The translations under genes were made by a program, and so were the position numbers. This document shows positions 1 to 9,727 of a DNA stretch of 45,783 nucleotides, piece by piece. Each line of letters starts with the position of its first letter. Position 1 is the stretch's first letter. A model generated the notes under the pieces. The model was not told the origin of the DNA. It worked only from the letters and a program-made list of their open reading frames with translations, and did no database searches. Origin of the DNA: a bacterium (GTDB lineage: Bacteria > Patescibacteriota > Minisyncoccia > Sungbacterales > GWA2-42-14); the NCBI GenBank assembly GCA_030649305.1, contig JAUSFV010000035.1:1-45783 (forward strand), in the 5' to 3' direction.

Positions 1-1
1 C

Positions 2-184
2 GTTGGAAAATTCAGTAATTTATATCCGGTTGGCAGGAACGGCATGCATAAATATAATAATCAGGACCACGCGATGTATACGGCAATGTTATCAGTAGAA
101 AATATGTTTGGGGCAAAGCACGATATTTGGGACGTGAATGTTGAAAGAGTTTATCATGAGGAAAAAGAGGTGCGCGAAGTGTAA
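2..184 (+). CDS. C-terminal end of an FAD-dependent amine oxidoreductase / UDP-galactopyranose mutase-like protein (truncated by window edge)
   Basis: Frame 2 is open from the window start to TAA at 182-184: VGKFSNLYPVGRNGMHKYNNQDHAMYTAMLSVENMFG...; the 'YPVGRNGMHKYNNQDHAM' motif is typical of this family. Confidence 0.6.
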   Translation, partial: VGKFSNLYPVGRNGMHKYNNQDHAMYTAMLSVENMFGAKHDIWDVNVERVYHEEKEVREV

Positions 185-372
185 TACAAAATTTTTCAGC
201 TTCGATTCAGACAAATTATCTTCAGATGTTTCGTAAAATGAACGGAAAAATTTGAACTCAACCTCGTTCCGATTGCGGTCGGAACTCGGGATTCAGACAG
301 CAAATTTTTCCGATTTTACTCACATCTTCATTAATTTGTTTCTGAATCTTCACAATGAAAAATTTTGTGTTA
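182..372. repeat. Long imperfect fold-back (inverted repeat about 85-90 nt per arm)
   Basis: Left arm taatacaaaatttttcagcttcgattcagacaaatta... matches the reverse complement of the right arm taacacaaaatttttcattgtgaagattcagaaacaaatta...; apex GTTCCGATTGCGGTCGGAAC. Confidence 0.7.
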
Positions 373-417
373 CGCTTCTTTGGTGAGTTGAGATGGATGG
401 AAATAAAAAAGCGCGGT

Positions 418-1020
418 TCATGTGAGCCACGCTGACGGAAGATTTTTTTCTTTGAACCCCGCGATTGCAAGGGTTCGCGCATCTCGGTTTTTTTCAATGA
501 TGCTTCCTTTACCCTCGGGATCAAGGCGGGTCAAGATATACGCAGGAATTTGTTCTATCATGCGCCGGAGATGCAGTTTTGGAGGAGTAACTTTTATGAT
601 GCGTTCCAGACGAGCTCCTCGGTTGTGGTAGATAAGCCGAAGTCGTGGAGCGAAGTATGAAATACAGATGGCGTCAAATGGAGTTCTCCGTGGGTTAATG
701 TCTACTTTGTCTAGAATTGTCGGAAGGAGGTCTATTTCTTCCATGGAATCTCGTGGTGGCATGTATTTATCACATGCGGCTGAAAATTGAGTGAAGAGAA
801 ATGGTTTCATCGGTGACATCCCATGTTTTTGAAGATATCGTGACATGGCTTCTCCAATAGTTGGTCGTGGCCCCGCTTCTTGCAGATGCCAGCCACCCAA
901 GAGAATAATGCGCGAATATTGCCCTTGAATTTTAAGAATCTTTTCGCATACTGCTTGTGCGAGTTCGCCGAGTTGTCCTTCCCGATACACTTCGTAGCCG
1001 TGTACTGCTAGGATTCTCAT
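418..1020 (-). CDS. Hypothetical protein, possibly DUF218/YdcF-like
   Basis: 200-aa ORF; 'RIILLGGWHLQEAGPRPTIGEAMSRYL' loosely resembles DUF218 proteins. Confidence 0.6.
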   Translation of the reverse strand: MRILAVHGYEVYREGQLGELAQAVCEKILKIQGQYSRIILLGGWHLQEAGPRPTIGEAMSRYLQKHGMSPMKPFLFTQFSAACDKYMPPRDSMEEIDLLPTILDKVDINPRRTPFDAICISYFAPRLRLIYHNRGARLERIIKVTPPKLHLRRMIEQIPAYILTRLDPEGKGSIIEKNRDARTLAIAGFKEKNLPSAWLT

Positions 1021-1089
1021 CCGATTCCTCCATTGTTGTCAAAAAGCACCTTATTTAAGGTATTCTAAATAGTACTCTTTTTAAAAAGT

Positions 1090-2109
1090 TTGTCAAGTAT
1101 AAAAATCGTAAAAGCAGAAGCGCCGATGCGTATTGATTTAGCGGGCGGGACGATTGATATTCCGCCGCTTTTTTTGTTTCATTACCCAGCGATGACGGTG
1201 AATGCCGCGATTAGCGTGAAGGCGCGCGTTACCATTCAAGAAAGCAAAAGATTTTCCGTAATTTCGGAAGACCAAGGGATACATGCCGAATGGAGCCGGC
1301 CAGACGATATTTCGTGGCGCGAATATCCGAAACTTGAATTGATTTTGCGGTTAATTCATTCGTTTGAACCGAAAGAAAATCTCGCGGTGACGGTGCGGTC
1401 GGATGCGCCACAGGGGTCGGGTCTCGGCGCGTCATCAGCGATTGCGATTGCGCTTACCGCGGCACTCGCACGGTGGTTTGATAAAAACTTGAATCAAGAA
1501 GAGCTGGTGGAATACGCAAAATCAATTGAAACAGAAACCATAAAAGTGCCGACGGGGTATCAGGATTATTGGGCCGCGGTATATGGCGGGGTGCGGGCGT
1601 ATCAAATGGGATTAGATGGCAATGTGGGGGTAACTTCGCTTGGTTCAGAAAAATTTCATGCGGAGCTGGAGCGCCGAATGATGCTTGTGTATGTCGGCAT
1701 TCCGCATTTTTCCGGTGCCAACAACTGGGAACTATTTAAAAAACATATTGACGGAGACACAGCAACGCTTCAATTTTTTGAAACATTGAAAGAAAACGCG
1801 ATTGTAATGAAAGAAGCGCTGGAGAGCGAAGGCATTGAGAAGGTTGCTGGTGTATTAAACACGGATTGGCAGACGCGAAAGGCGATGTTGCCGGGTATGA
1901 CAACGCCCGAGATTGAACAGCTCATGAAAGAGGCGTTTGCGAATGGCGCTCACGCCGCGCGCGTTTGCGGTGCTGGTGCCGGCGGGTGCGTGCTTTTATT
2001 GGTTGATCCGGCAAGACGAGATGTCATTGAGAAAGCGGTTGAAAAATTGCGCATGCGCATATTGCCGTTTTCTATCGCGGAACGTGGTGTTCATGTTGCA
2101 TCCAAGTAG
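1090..2109 (+). CDS. GHMP kinase family protein (heptose/sugar kinase-like), TTG start
   Basis: APMRIDLAGGTIDIPP and DAPQGSGLGASSAIAIAL (GHMP ATP-binding) motifs, C-terminal GAGAGGCVLLL. Confidence 0.85.
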   Translation: MSSIKIVKAEAPMRIDLAGGTIDIPPLFLFHYPAMTVNAAISVKARVTIQESKRFSVISEDQGIHAEWSRPDDISWREYPKLELILRLIHSFEPKENLAVTVRSDAPQGSGLGASSAIAIALTAALARWFDKNLNQEELVEYAKSIETETIKVPTGYQDYWAAVYGGVRAYQMGLDGNVGVTSLGSEKFHAELERRMMLVYVGIPHFSGANNWELFKKHIDGDTATLQFFETLKENAIVMKEALESEGIEKVAGVLNTDWQTRKAMLPGMTTPEIEQLMKEAFANGAHAARVCGAGAGGCVLLLVDPARRDVIEKAVEKLRMRILPFSIAERGVHVASK

Positions 2110-2145
2110 ATATTTTGTTACGCTATATTGGTAGTATAAATAGAA

Positions 2146-2187
2146 ATAATCTATTCTAATGTTCTTAAGAATATTAGAATAGATTAT
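2146..2187. repeat. 42-bp near-perfect palindrome overlapping the PPIase start codon
   Basis: ATAATCTATTCTAAT-GTTCTTAAGAAT-ATTAGAATAGATTAT. Confidence 0.85.
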
Positions 2188-2917
2188 GTTCGGTATGAGT
2201 AATAAAGTTTTAATTTTTGCGGGGGTATGCGCGGTTATTGTAATTATCGGCGGGTTTTGGGGATATAACCGCTTTTTTGTCGCAGCACCGTCCGCGGATA
2301 TTTCTAATACTATGGAAAATAATACGACAGAAGCGGGGGATGCGAATACGCCTCCGCAAACGCTTGAGGAGTTATACGCGCGCGTGAGCGATGGCGCGAG
2401 ACAAGTGCGCGTGAAAACGGCAGGGGGCGATATTGTGCTGGAATTATATCCCGTAGTTGCTCCGAAAACCGTTGAGAACTTTTTAAAACTCGCTGGGCAG
2501 GGATTTTATAACGGTACAAAGTTTCATCGGGTTATCGCCGATTTTATGGTTCAGGGCGGCGACCCGTTGTCAAAAACGGATGATTCACGAGTGGGTACGG
2601 GTGGTCCCGGCTACAAATTTGAAGATGAAATCAATCCACGCTCGCTTGGTATTCCTGATGAGACCATCGCGCAGTATGAGGCGGAGGGGTATCAGTATAA
2701 TTATGAAATCAAACAGTCGCTTCCGGTGATTCCGGGTGTTATCGCCATGGCAAATTCCGGTCCCAACACGAACGGCAGCCAGTTTTTTATCGTGACTATC
2801 GCTCCACAGCTTCATTTATACGGCAAGCACACGGTATTCGGGAGGGTTATTGAGGGAATGGATGTGGTACTCGCGATCAAACAGGGGGATGCGATAACAA
2901 AAGTTATTGTTGAATAG
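2186..2917 (+). CDS. Membrane-anchored peptidyl-prolyl cis-trans isomerase, cyclophilin type
   Basis: N-terminal TM segment; [16 protein letters not shown] and [15 protein letters not shown] cyclophilin motifs. Confidence 0.93.
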   Translation: MFGMSNKVLIFAGVCAVIVIIGGFWGYNRFFVAAPSADISNTMENNTTEAGDANTPPQTLEELYARVSDGARQVRVKTAGGDIVLELYPVVAPKTVENFLKLAGQGFYNGTKFHRVIADFMVQGGDPLSKTDDSRVGTGGPGYKFEDEINPRSLGIPDETIAQYEAEGYQYNYEIKQSLPVIPGVIAMANSGPNTNGSQFFIVTIAPQLHLYGKHTVFGRVIEGMDVVLAIKQGDAITKVIVE

Positions 2918-2934
2918 TAAAACTATTTTTGTTA

Positions 2935-2966
2935 CTATTTTCTTATTCGCGCGAATAAGAAAATAG
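2935..2966. repeat. 32-bp perfect palindrome, core ATTCGCGCGAAT
   Basis: CTATTTTCTTATTCGC/GCGAATAAGAAAATAG. Confidence 0.9.
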
Positions 2967-2987
2967 GAAGTAGCAATTTTTATGTTT

Positions 2988-3025
2988 TTCTTATCGGCTA
3001 ATTCGCACGAATTAGCCGATAAGAA
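2988..3025. repeat. Palindrome, 18-bp arms around CA, core ATTCGCACGAAT
   Basis: TTCTTATCGGCTAATTCG-CA-CGAATTAGCCGATAAGAA. Confidence 0.9.
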
Positions 3026-3192
3026 GAATTATCCACAGCTGGGGTTTGACAGAAAAAATCTCCACCTATATTATGGATAGTATGCAAAAACAGCTTATCA
3101 GAACAAATACATGGTTTTTCTTTTTTGCGCTGACCGCGAGGAGTTCAGCTGATTTTGCGTCGTGATGTAGTTTTTACGCAAGATTTGAAACC

Positions 3193-3224
3193 AGCTGGCC
3201 TTCTCGGTGAAGGTCAGCTTTTTT
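3193..3224 (+). terminator. Intrinsic terminator inside the leader of the downstream gene
   Basis: AGCTGGCCTTC-TCGGT-GAAGGTCAGCT followed by a T tract, about 25 nt before the 3249 ATG. Confidence 0.75.
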
Positions 3225-3248
3225 GTTCTTTAACAAAAGGAGGAAAAA

Positions 3249-3677
3249 ATGTTTTGCAACCCGAGATCGTGGAGTTCGTGTTCTTCAAGTTGTAGTTCTC
3301 GTACGCCTTCGCCGAAAGTATCTCAAAAAAAGTTTTCTCCCGAAGATATTGATTTTCAGCGCGTGAGAAAAGATATTGCGAAAAAAGAAGGATGGGGTTC
3401 CGAAAGAATACAGAAAGCGGAACGGATGTATTGCGACTTTCTTTCGTTGATTCTACGGTATGGCGATAAAGAAATAGTGCCATGGAATAATGATCTTGAT
3501 ATATTCTGGCATTATCATATTCTTGATACACAAAAATACACTACTGATTGTCAATCGCTTTTTGGGTATTATCTTCATCATGACCCGCATGTGGAAGATG
3601 CGACAAAACATAAGGCCGCAATTCATACAACAAAGAAATTACGCAGAAAGGGGAAGTGTGTCAGAAAATCCGGTTAA
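3249..3677 (+). CDS. Protein with GRDP-like (glycine-rich domain-containing protein) motif
   Basis: RBS aaaggagg; 'NNDLDIFWHYHILDTQKYTTDCQSLFGYYLHHDPH' resembles the conserved D-x-FWHxHILDTxxY family. Confidence 0.65.
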   Translation: MFCNPRSWSSCSSSCSSRTPSPKVSQKKFSPEDIDFQRVRKDIAKKEGWGSERIQKAERMYCDFLSLILRYGDKEIVPWNNDLDIFWHYHILDTQKYTTDCQSLFGYYLHHDPHVEDATKHKAAIHTTKKLRRKGKCVRKSG

Positions 3678-3816
3678 ACACGAAATTGCGATATGCGTTA
3701 ATCGTTGGGCTGAAGGGAAGCAGGCTGATGACCTGATTAATCTTTGTGAACTTCTCGCAAACTCCGACGAAGCCCTCGAGGAGTTCGTGAATTTCACGGA
3801 AAAATCAAAAAATTGA
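3658..3816 (+). CDS. Small hypothetical protein (52 aa, GTG start) overlapping the previous gene
   Basis: GTG TCA GAA AAT ... MSENPVKHEIAICVNRWAEGKQADDLINLCELLANSDEALEEFVNFTEKSKN; terminator-like hairpin follows. Confidence 0.5.
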   Translation: MSENPVKHEIAICVNRWAEGKQADDLINLCELLANSDEALEEFVNFTEKSKN

Positions 3817-3859
3817 ACCGACACTAGTCGGTTCTTTTTTACAACAAAAAATCGGCTCC

Positions 3860-4957
3860 TTAGAGGAAACCGATTTTTTGTTTGACGTCCGAGAGTGTTT
3901 TTGAGGAGATTGCCTTTGCGTCTTTGGTACCCTTTGTCAGTATTTGTTCCATTAATTTCTTATCTCTTTTTAGTTCGTAGTATTTTTTCTTGATTGGCGT
4001 GAGGTGTTCTGCCAGCGCGTCGCCAAGTTCCTTTTTGAAATCGCCGTATCCTTTGCCGTTAAATTTTTTCTCAATTTCTTTTATATTAAGTCCGGAAACG
4101 AGGTGATAGAGCGATATGAGGTTTGCAATGGCGGGTTTCTTTTCGGGGTCAAAATGCACTTCTTTACCGGAATCCGTGACTGCGATTTTTATTTTTCTTT
4201 TTATGTCGTCCGGCGTATCAAGAAGGCCGATATAGCTGTCTTTATTCGGGGATGACTTTGACATTTTCTTTGTCGGGTCGTCCAGCGCCATGATGCGAGC
4301 CCCTGACTTTTGGATAAGCTCTTTTGGTTCTTTGAATGTCGGGCCGAAACGCGTATTGAATTTTCTGGCAAGAGTTCGCGTTAATTCCACGTGCTGTTTT
4401 TGGTCTTCGCCCACGGGCACCGCGTCGGTTTGATATAGGAGAATGTCTGCCGCCATGAGGGTGGGGTAGTTGAGGAGTCCCGCATATATATTTTTTCTAA
4501 TTTCTTCTCTTACCACTTTTTCAGTATGTTCCGTGAGGTTGCCCCTCATTTCTTCTGGCGACATAACACCAGAGATTACTTTACCTGATATAGCGGATAA
4601 AGCAGGTTTTATAGCCTTATCCTTAAATTGCGTCATCCGTTCCAGTTCTCCCAGCGGTGTTATTGTATTTAAAATCCAGCCGAGTTGGGTGTGGTCGGGG
4701 TTGTGGGATTGGACGAAAATGGTTGATTTTTTGGGGTCAATGCCGCACGCGATATACAGTATCGCGGTATCAAGCGTGCGTTCGCGAAGTTTTTCCGGTT
4801 CCTGCGGTACGGTGATTGCGTGCTCATCCACCACGCAGAAAATCGCTCGGTATTCGTTTTGTAGGGTGACCCAGTTTTTAATCGCGCCGAAATAGTGGCC
4901 GATGTGAAGTTCGCCCGACGGCTGTATGCCGCTGAAGATAGTTTTTTGACTTTTCAT
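3860..4957 (-). CDS. trpS: Tryptophanyl-tRNA synthetase
   Basis: SGIQPSGELHIGHYFGAIKNW, KMSKSSPNK class I aaRS motifs. Confidence 0.97.
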   Translation of the reverse strand: MKSQKTIFSGIQPSGELHIGHYFGAIKNWVTLQNEYRAIFCVVDEHAITVPQEPEKLRERTLDTAILYIACGIDPKKSTIFVQSHNPDHTQLGWILNTITPLGELERMTQFKDKAIKPALSAISGKVISGVMSPEEMRGNLTEHTEKVVREEIRKNIYAGLLNYPTLMAADILLYQTDAVPVGEDQKQHVELTRTLARKFNTRFGPTFKEPKELIQKSGARIMALDDPTKKMSKSSPNKDSYIGLLDTPDDIKRKIKIAVTDSGKEVHFDPEKKPAIANLISLYHLVSGLNIKEIEKKFNGKGYGDFKKELGDALAEHLTPIKKKYYELKRDKKLMEQILTKGTKDAKAISSKTLSDVKQKIGFL

Positions 4958-5022
4958 ACCCTTTTATGCTATCAATAGAATTGTTGTTTGACAAACTATG
5001 TTATCGAGAGAGGAGTTAAAAA

Positions 5023-5286
5023 ATGGCCAGAGTTTATGTTTTAGCAGTTGGGGGTTGGTCCGGAAAACACTTTTGGGCTAATACTGAATTAATAGGCGCC
5101 TCTGCAAGCAAAAAGAGGATGAGAGAATTTGCTATGGCTAGATTACAAAAAGAAAAAGACGAGACCATTACTTATTGCATCCATATTTATAATTCAAAAT
5201 TTGGTAGTGCAGAGGGGAGAGTCGAGTTTCGTAAAAGATCTGACGGAACAATCTCAGAAAAACATTTTTCTTATTGCGCGTATTGA
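5023..5286 (+). CDS. Hypothetical protein (87 aa)
   Basis: ORF with RBS gagaggag and upstream TTGACA promoter-like sequence. Confidence 0.6.
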   Translation: MARVYVLAVGGWSGKHFWANTELIGASASKKRMREFAMARLQKEKDETITYCIHIYNSKFGSAEGRVEFRKRSDGTISEKHFSYCAY

Positions 5287-5364
5287 GAGAACGGAGGTTC
5301 TGTTTTCTATAAGTCGGTTAAGAACCGACTTTTTTATTCGTATGTATTCGTAATTCGTAAAGCT

Positions 5365-7170
5365 TTACACCTCAATCACCACGGGTAATACCATTGGCCG
5401 CCGTTCCGTTTTAGAAAACAAAAACTGCCCGATTTTGTCGCGGAGATTATTTTTTATGTATTCGGGGTTGAGCGTCATCTCGCCTGTTGCTTTTTGCTCC
5501 ACGATTTGTTTTATTTTTTGGCGCGTATCTTTTAGAAGTTGTTGGTTTTCTTTGAGATAAATAAACCCGCGGGAAATAATATCGGGAGAACCGCGGACTT
5601 TACCCGTTTTTGAATCAACGATTGCGATAATGACGAAGATGCCGTCCTCACTAAGCATTTGCCGGTCGCGCAATACTACTTCGCCCACATCTCCCACGCC
5701 AAGCCCATCCACGAACACGTATTCGGAGGGAACTTTTTCGTTCGTCATATGGCATATGCCATCTTTGCATTCGGCAACCTGTCCGTTGTCGGCAAAGAGA
5801 ACTTGTTTTTCGTCATATCCGATTTCGCGCGCCAAGCGCCCCGCGATTTTCAGAAACGAATGGTTTCCCTCAATCGGCATGACGTATTTTGCCTTGACGA
5901 TTTTCATGAATTTTTTGAGGTCTTCCTGTTTTGCGTGCCCTCCCGCGTGAATATCAAGCATTTTATAGTTAATTACCTCTGCCCCTTCGCGGTAGAGTTT
6001 GTCTGTGAGGCGCTGGACCGAGCGCTCGTTTCCCGGCACGACAGATGAAGAAAATAAAAAGGTATCGCCTTTTTCAACGCGGATAGCGCGGTGTTCGCGG
6101 TTTGCAATGCGCATCATAACCGCCCGGTCTTCTCCTTGCGCTCCGGTTGCAAGTACAATAATTTCGTGCGGCTTATGGCGGTGAATGTCTTCCGCCTGAA
6201 TGACGGCTTCTTTCGGAAGGGTGAGATAGCCGAGCTCTTTTGCGATTTCAATGTTTGAGCGCATGCTTCGCCCCTCAATCACGATTTTTTTCTTATGCTT
6301 TATGGCGATTTGGATAATTTCTTTGATGCGCCCCAAGAGGGACGCGAAGGTGCCGATAATGAGGCGCCCCTTGGCATCGCTGATGACTTTTTCAAGTTCA
6401 AGCTTAATGTCTATTTCGCTGAATTGGCTTCCGGCCTCGCGCGCGTTCGTACTGTCGGAGAGCAATAGAAGGGGCCGCGCTTCCTCGGCAAGACGTGCCA
6501 TTTTATCAAGTTCGGTAACACCCGCGATATCAGATTTCTCATCAATTTTAAAATCGCCCGTGTGCACGATAACGCCTTCAGGAGTGCGGATAATAACGCC
6601 TAAGGACGCGGGAATGTTGTGGCTTACGCCAAAAAACTCAATACGAAAAGAGCCAAGTTTTAATTTTGAGTCGTTTGTTACGACATGCGTGTTGAGTTTG
6701 CTTCCGTATTCTTCCTGCCGTTTTTTTATAATAGCAATCGTAAGGTCGGTTCCATAAATGTCGGGGTTGCCGAGTTTCGGCGATAGATGGGGGATTGCGC
6801 CAATGTGGTCGTAGTGTCCGTGCGTGATGATAACGCCCCGGATATTTTTTTCCTTTCCGCGCAAGTATTGGATATTGGGGATGATATAATCAATCCCCGG
6901 CATATCCTCTTCCGGAAATTGCAGGCCCATGTCAACGATAAGAATATCGTCTTTATATTCAACGAGCGTCATGTTGCGCCCGACTTCTTCAACCCCGCCA
7001 ATCGGGATGATGCGAAGCGACCCTTTTTTTGGGGTTACGACGGCGTTCTTTGAAAATGCACGTCGAAAAACAGCAGGAAGAATATTCTGCCTAGGAGCCG
7101 GACGATTATGCGTTCGTGCGGGCGCTCGGGAGCGCCGTTCAGCGACGCGTCCGCTGCGGTATTGTTTCAT
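5365..7170 (-). CDS. rnj: Ribonuclease J
   Basis: Metallo-beta-lactamase motif THGHYDHIGAIPHL, RNase J C-terminal region, basic N-terminal extension. Confidence 0.95.
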   Translation of the reverse strand: MKQYRSGRVAERRSRAPARTHNRPAPRQNILPAVFRRAFSKNAVVTPKKGSLRIIPIGGVEEVGRNMTLVEYKDDILIVDMGLQFPEEDMPGIDYIIPNIQYLRGKEKNIRGVIITHGHYDHIGAIPHLSPKLGNPDIYGTDLTIAIIKKRQEEYGSKLNTHVVTNDSKLKLGSFRIEFFGVSHNIPASLGVIIRTPEGVIVHTGDFKIDEKSDIAGVTELDKMARLAEEARPLLLLSDSTNAREAGSQFSEIDIKLELEKVISDAKGRLIIGTFASLLGRIKEIIQIAIKHKKKIVIEGRSMRSNIEIAKELGYLTLPKEAVIQAEDIHRHKPHEIIVLATGAQGEDRAVMMRIANREHRAIRVEKGDTFLFSSSVVPGNERSVQRLTDKLYREGAEVINYKMLDIHAGGHAKQEDLKKFMKIVKAKYVMPIEGNHSFLKIAGRLAREIGYDEKQVLFADNGQVAECKDGICHMTNEKVPSEYVFVDGLGVGDVGEVVLRDRQMLSEDGIFVIIAIVDSKTGKVRGSPDIISRGFIYLKENQQLLKDTRQKIKQIVEQKATGEMTLNPEYIKNNLRDKIGQFLFSKTERRPMVLPVVIEV

Positions 7171-7267
7171 GCGAAAATGTACAAAAACAAAAAGAACTTA
7201 AAACTACTCATGAGTAGTTTTCGTTATTTGTTTTGTCTAAAAATGAATAAAAAGAGAATAGTCGTAA

Positions 7268-7349
7268 TGGGCAGGGAGGGATTTGAACCCTCACACCTTT
7301 CGGCATACGGCCCTGAACCGTACGTGTCTGCCAGTTCCACCACCTGCCC
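7268..7349 (-). tRNA. tRNA-Leu(CAG), class II
   Basis: Acceptor GGGCAGG/CCTGCCC, anticodon loop TTCAGGG, long variable arm, T-arm GAGGGTTCAAATCCCTC. Confidence 0.93.
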
Positions 7350-7443
7350 AAGAGAACCTCCGTGTACGTATAGACTAAAAATAAGAGAAATGCTATATAT
7401 CCATTATAGCACCTTTGCGTTTTTTTGACAAGAGGGAACATAT

Positions 7444-7890
7444 ATGGCGCGTATGGATGAGCAGAAAGCACGGGGCGGCACCCTTCGTTTTTTTGATCCT
7501 CGGCTGAATCGGGTTGGCTTTGGTATTGAGATTGTGCTTTATAATCCGAAAGAGCGCACTATCTTAATATATAGTAAGGAGGATGCTCGTTTTTCAACGC
7601 CGTCGCTGAGCGTTCTTCCTCTTGATGAAATACAGCGTTTGACCGTTAAGCAATTATACGTTGTTGCGCGGGTCATTATTTCGGAAGCGTTGCGCGCGGG
7701 TTATACGGCCGAGGTTGGCTGCCTTTGCGCGTTTCAGGTTCACCTCGCGCATTTACAGGAAGAAAAAACCAACGTTTCAATTTATGATGTTATTGATCAG
7801 ATGAATCGTCTTGTTGAATTTTTATACGCAAAGCTAAGTTGGCAGGAAGTAAAAGATATTGTGTGGTCGTCTCTTTCGCATTCTAATTAA
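7444..7890 (+). CDS. Hypothetical protein (148 aa)
   Basis: Intact ORF; no family recognised. Confidence 0.6.
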   Translation: MARMDEQKARGGTLRFFDPRLNRVGFGIEIVLYNPKERTILIYSKEDARFSTPSLSVLPLDEIQRLTVKQLYVVARVIISEALRAGYTAEVGCLCAFQVHLAHLQEEKTNVSIYDVIDQMNRLVEFLYAKLSWQEVKDIVWSSLSHSN

Positions 7891-7933
7891 TTTTTTTTAT
7901 ACCGTCGTACGGCTTCCGGAGGGAGCCGTTTTT

Positions 7934-9682
7934 TTATCGCTTCCATGCCCTGTCGGTATAGACAAACCATTCCGTTACTTCGTTGAATCGGTCCGCGGGA
8001 AGCACAATAGTTCCTTCACGGATGCCGCGGACCTTTTTGTTTACAAAATAATTATAGGATGGGCTGTAGAGAAAAAGCGCGGCAACGTCTTCGCTGATAA
8101 TTTTTTCAAACTCTTCATATTTTTTTCGGCGTATTTCCCGATCCGCGGTTTTTCGCGCGTCCGCGAGAAGTTCATCCACCTTGCGGTTTGAATACATCGC
8201 GATATTGAGCCCGGGATCTTTGATTTGGGACGAATGCCAGAAAGAAAACGGGTCGGGATCGTGGCTGTATACTTCGCCGAAGAGGAGTGCTTCGTATGCT
8301 CGGGGGCGGATTAGGGTTGATTCAAGTTCAATCACGGGGAGCACGGTTAATTCAACCGTGACACCGACATCGGTCCACATTGTTTTAATGAGTTCGGTAG
8401 CCCGGACAAGCTGGGGGGCGTTTGACGTTGCGAGTTGTATGCGAAGGGGTGTGATAATTTCTTTTCCAGATTTTTTTTCTTTTTTTACCCGCATACCCTC
8501 CTCATTTTCTTTAAACCCTTCTTTTTCAAGAATATTTTTTGCTTTTTCGGGGTCGTAGCGTATGGGGGATATATCGGGATTCAATCCGAAGACACCCGCC
8601 GGAATCGGCGTATACGTTTCTTTGGCGTCGTCGCCAGCTGCTTCTTTTCTGACGCGTTCGGTATCGAGTGCCTGCATGAGGGCTATGCGTACATCTTTAT
8701 CGGCAAGGAGCTCCAGTTTATTGGCGTTGAGAAATACGCCGAATACGCTTGGCATGCTGAAGGCACGGGGTGTGAGGCCCCGCGGAATATTTCTTCCGAG
8801 GCGCTGGAGGGGGATTCCTCCCGCTCCGTCAATCGCGCCTGTTCGGAGGGATTGCACCAGTTCTTCTTCCGAAGGAAAGAAAAGAAATTCAATGCGTTTC
8901 AGATACGGTCCCTCGCGATGGAATCGCGGATTTGCCGTAAGGGTGATGCGTGCGGCAAGCTCCTCTGTTTTTTCAATATTTGAAAAAACATACGCTCCCG
9001 ACCCCACCGGCCGAAGGTTCAATTCATTGAGCGGAGCGCTTATCGGGTCAACATTTTTCCAGAGGTGTTTTGGAATAATGCCGAGGGTCAGGTTATTGAT
9101 GAAGGGCGCGTAGGGCTGGCGAAGCGTAAAGCGTACGGTATGGTCATCCAATTTTTCAACCGTTACCCCTTGCCAGTTCGGGCGTTCGGGGCTTGCGTAC
9201 GCGGGATTTTGCACGGCTTCAACGGTGAAGACGATGTCGTCTGCCGTGACAGCTTTTCCGTCATGCCAACGGGCGTTTTTGCGAAGAACAAAGGTGTAGG
9301 TCTTATTTTCATCGGTTATTTCATAGTGTTCGGCAAGGTCGGGAATCGGATTTCCCTCCGCATCAAAGGTAATGAGAGAAGAGTAAATTAATTTCGCGAT
9401 GTCGCGGTCCGTATCGTTTGATGCAAGAAAGAGAGGGTTGATGAGGCGCGGCTGTTTCAGGAGTCCTTCGCGGTACACCCCGCCGTGTTCGGGAACGCGT
9501 TCGGTGTGGCGCCCGATGAAGCGCGTAAGCGAGAACGACCCCGAGCTAATTACGATAAGCAACAACACAAGGAAGATTATTTTTTCTTGTTGTGAAAAAA
9601 GGCGCGGCAAATATAAAAGCCGCTTCCGGTCGGGAAGATATTGCATGAGAGCGGAAATTTTTTGAGCGATTTTTTCTTTCAA
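7934..9682 (-). CDS. ABC transporter substrate-binding protein, family 5 (peptide-type)
   Basis: N-terminal TM; SBP_bac_5 pattern 'LVEHYEITDENKTYTFVLRKNARWHDGKAVTADDIVFT'-type motif present. Confidence 0.92.
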   Translation of the reverse strand: MKEKIAQKISALMQYLPDRKRLLYLPRLFSQQEKIIFLVLLLIVISSGSFSLTRFIGRHTERVPEHGGVYREGLLKQPRLINPLFLASNDTDRDIAKLIYSSLITFDAEGNPIPDLAEHYEITDENKTYTFVLRKNARWHDGKAVTADDIVFTVEAVQNPAYASPERPNWQGVTVEKLDDHTVRFTLRQPYAPFINNLTLGIIPKHLWKNVDPISAPLNELNLRPVGSGAYVFSNIEKTEELAARITLTANPRFHREGPYLKRIEFLFFPSEEELVQSLRTGAIDGAGGIPLQRLGRNIPRGLTPRAFSMPSVFGVFLNANKLELLADKDVRIALMQALDTERVRKEAAGDDAKETYTPIPAGVFGLNPDISPIRYDPEKAKNILEKEGFKENEEGMRVKKEKKSGKEIITPLRIQLATSNAPQLVRATELIKTMWTDVGVTVELTVLPVIELESTLIRPRAYEALLFGEVYSHDPDPFSFWHSSQIKDPGLNIAMYSNRKVDELLADARKTADREIRRKKYEEFEKIISEDVAALFLYSPSYNYFVNKKVRGIREGTIVLPADRFNEVTEWFVYTDRAWKR

Positions 9683-9727
9683 TGGAAAAAGCGGATTACG
9701 CCGCTTTTCGTCGCATATGAAGAGTTG

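Noticed and set aside
7208-7471. 87-aa minus-strand ORF 'GRWWNWQTRTVQGRMPKGVRVQIPPCP'
   Set aside because: Translation of tRNA-Leu(CAG)
8181-9665. Several plus-strand ORFs of 70-183 aa
   Set aside because: Antisense to the ABC substrate-binding protein gene; composition typical of reverse-frame artefacts
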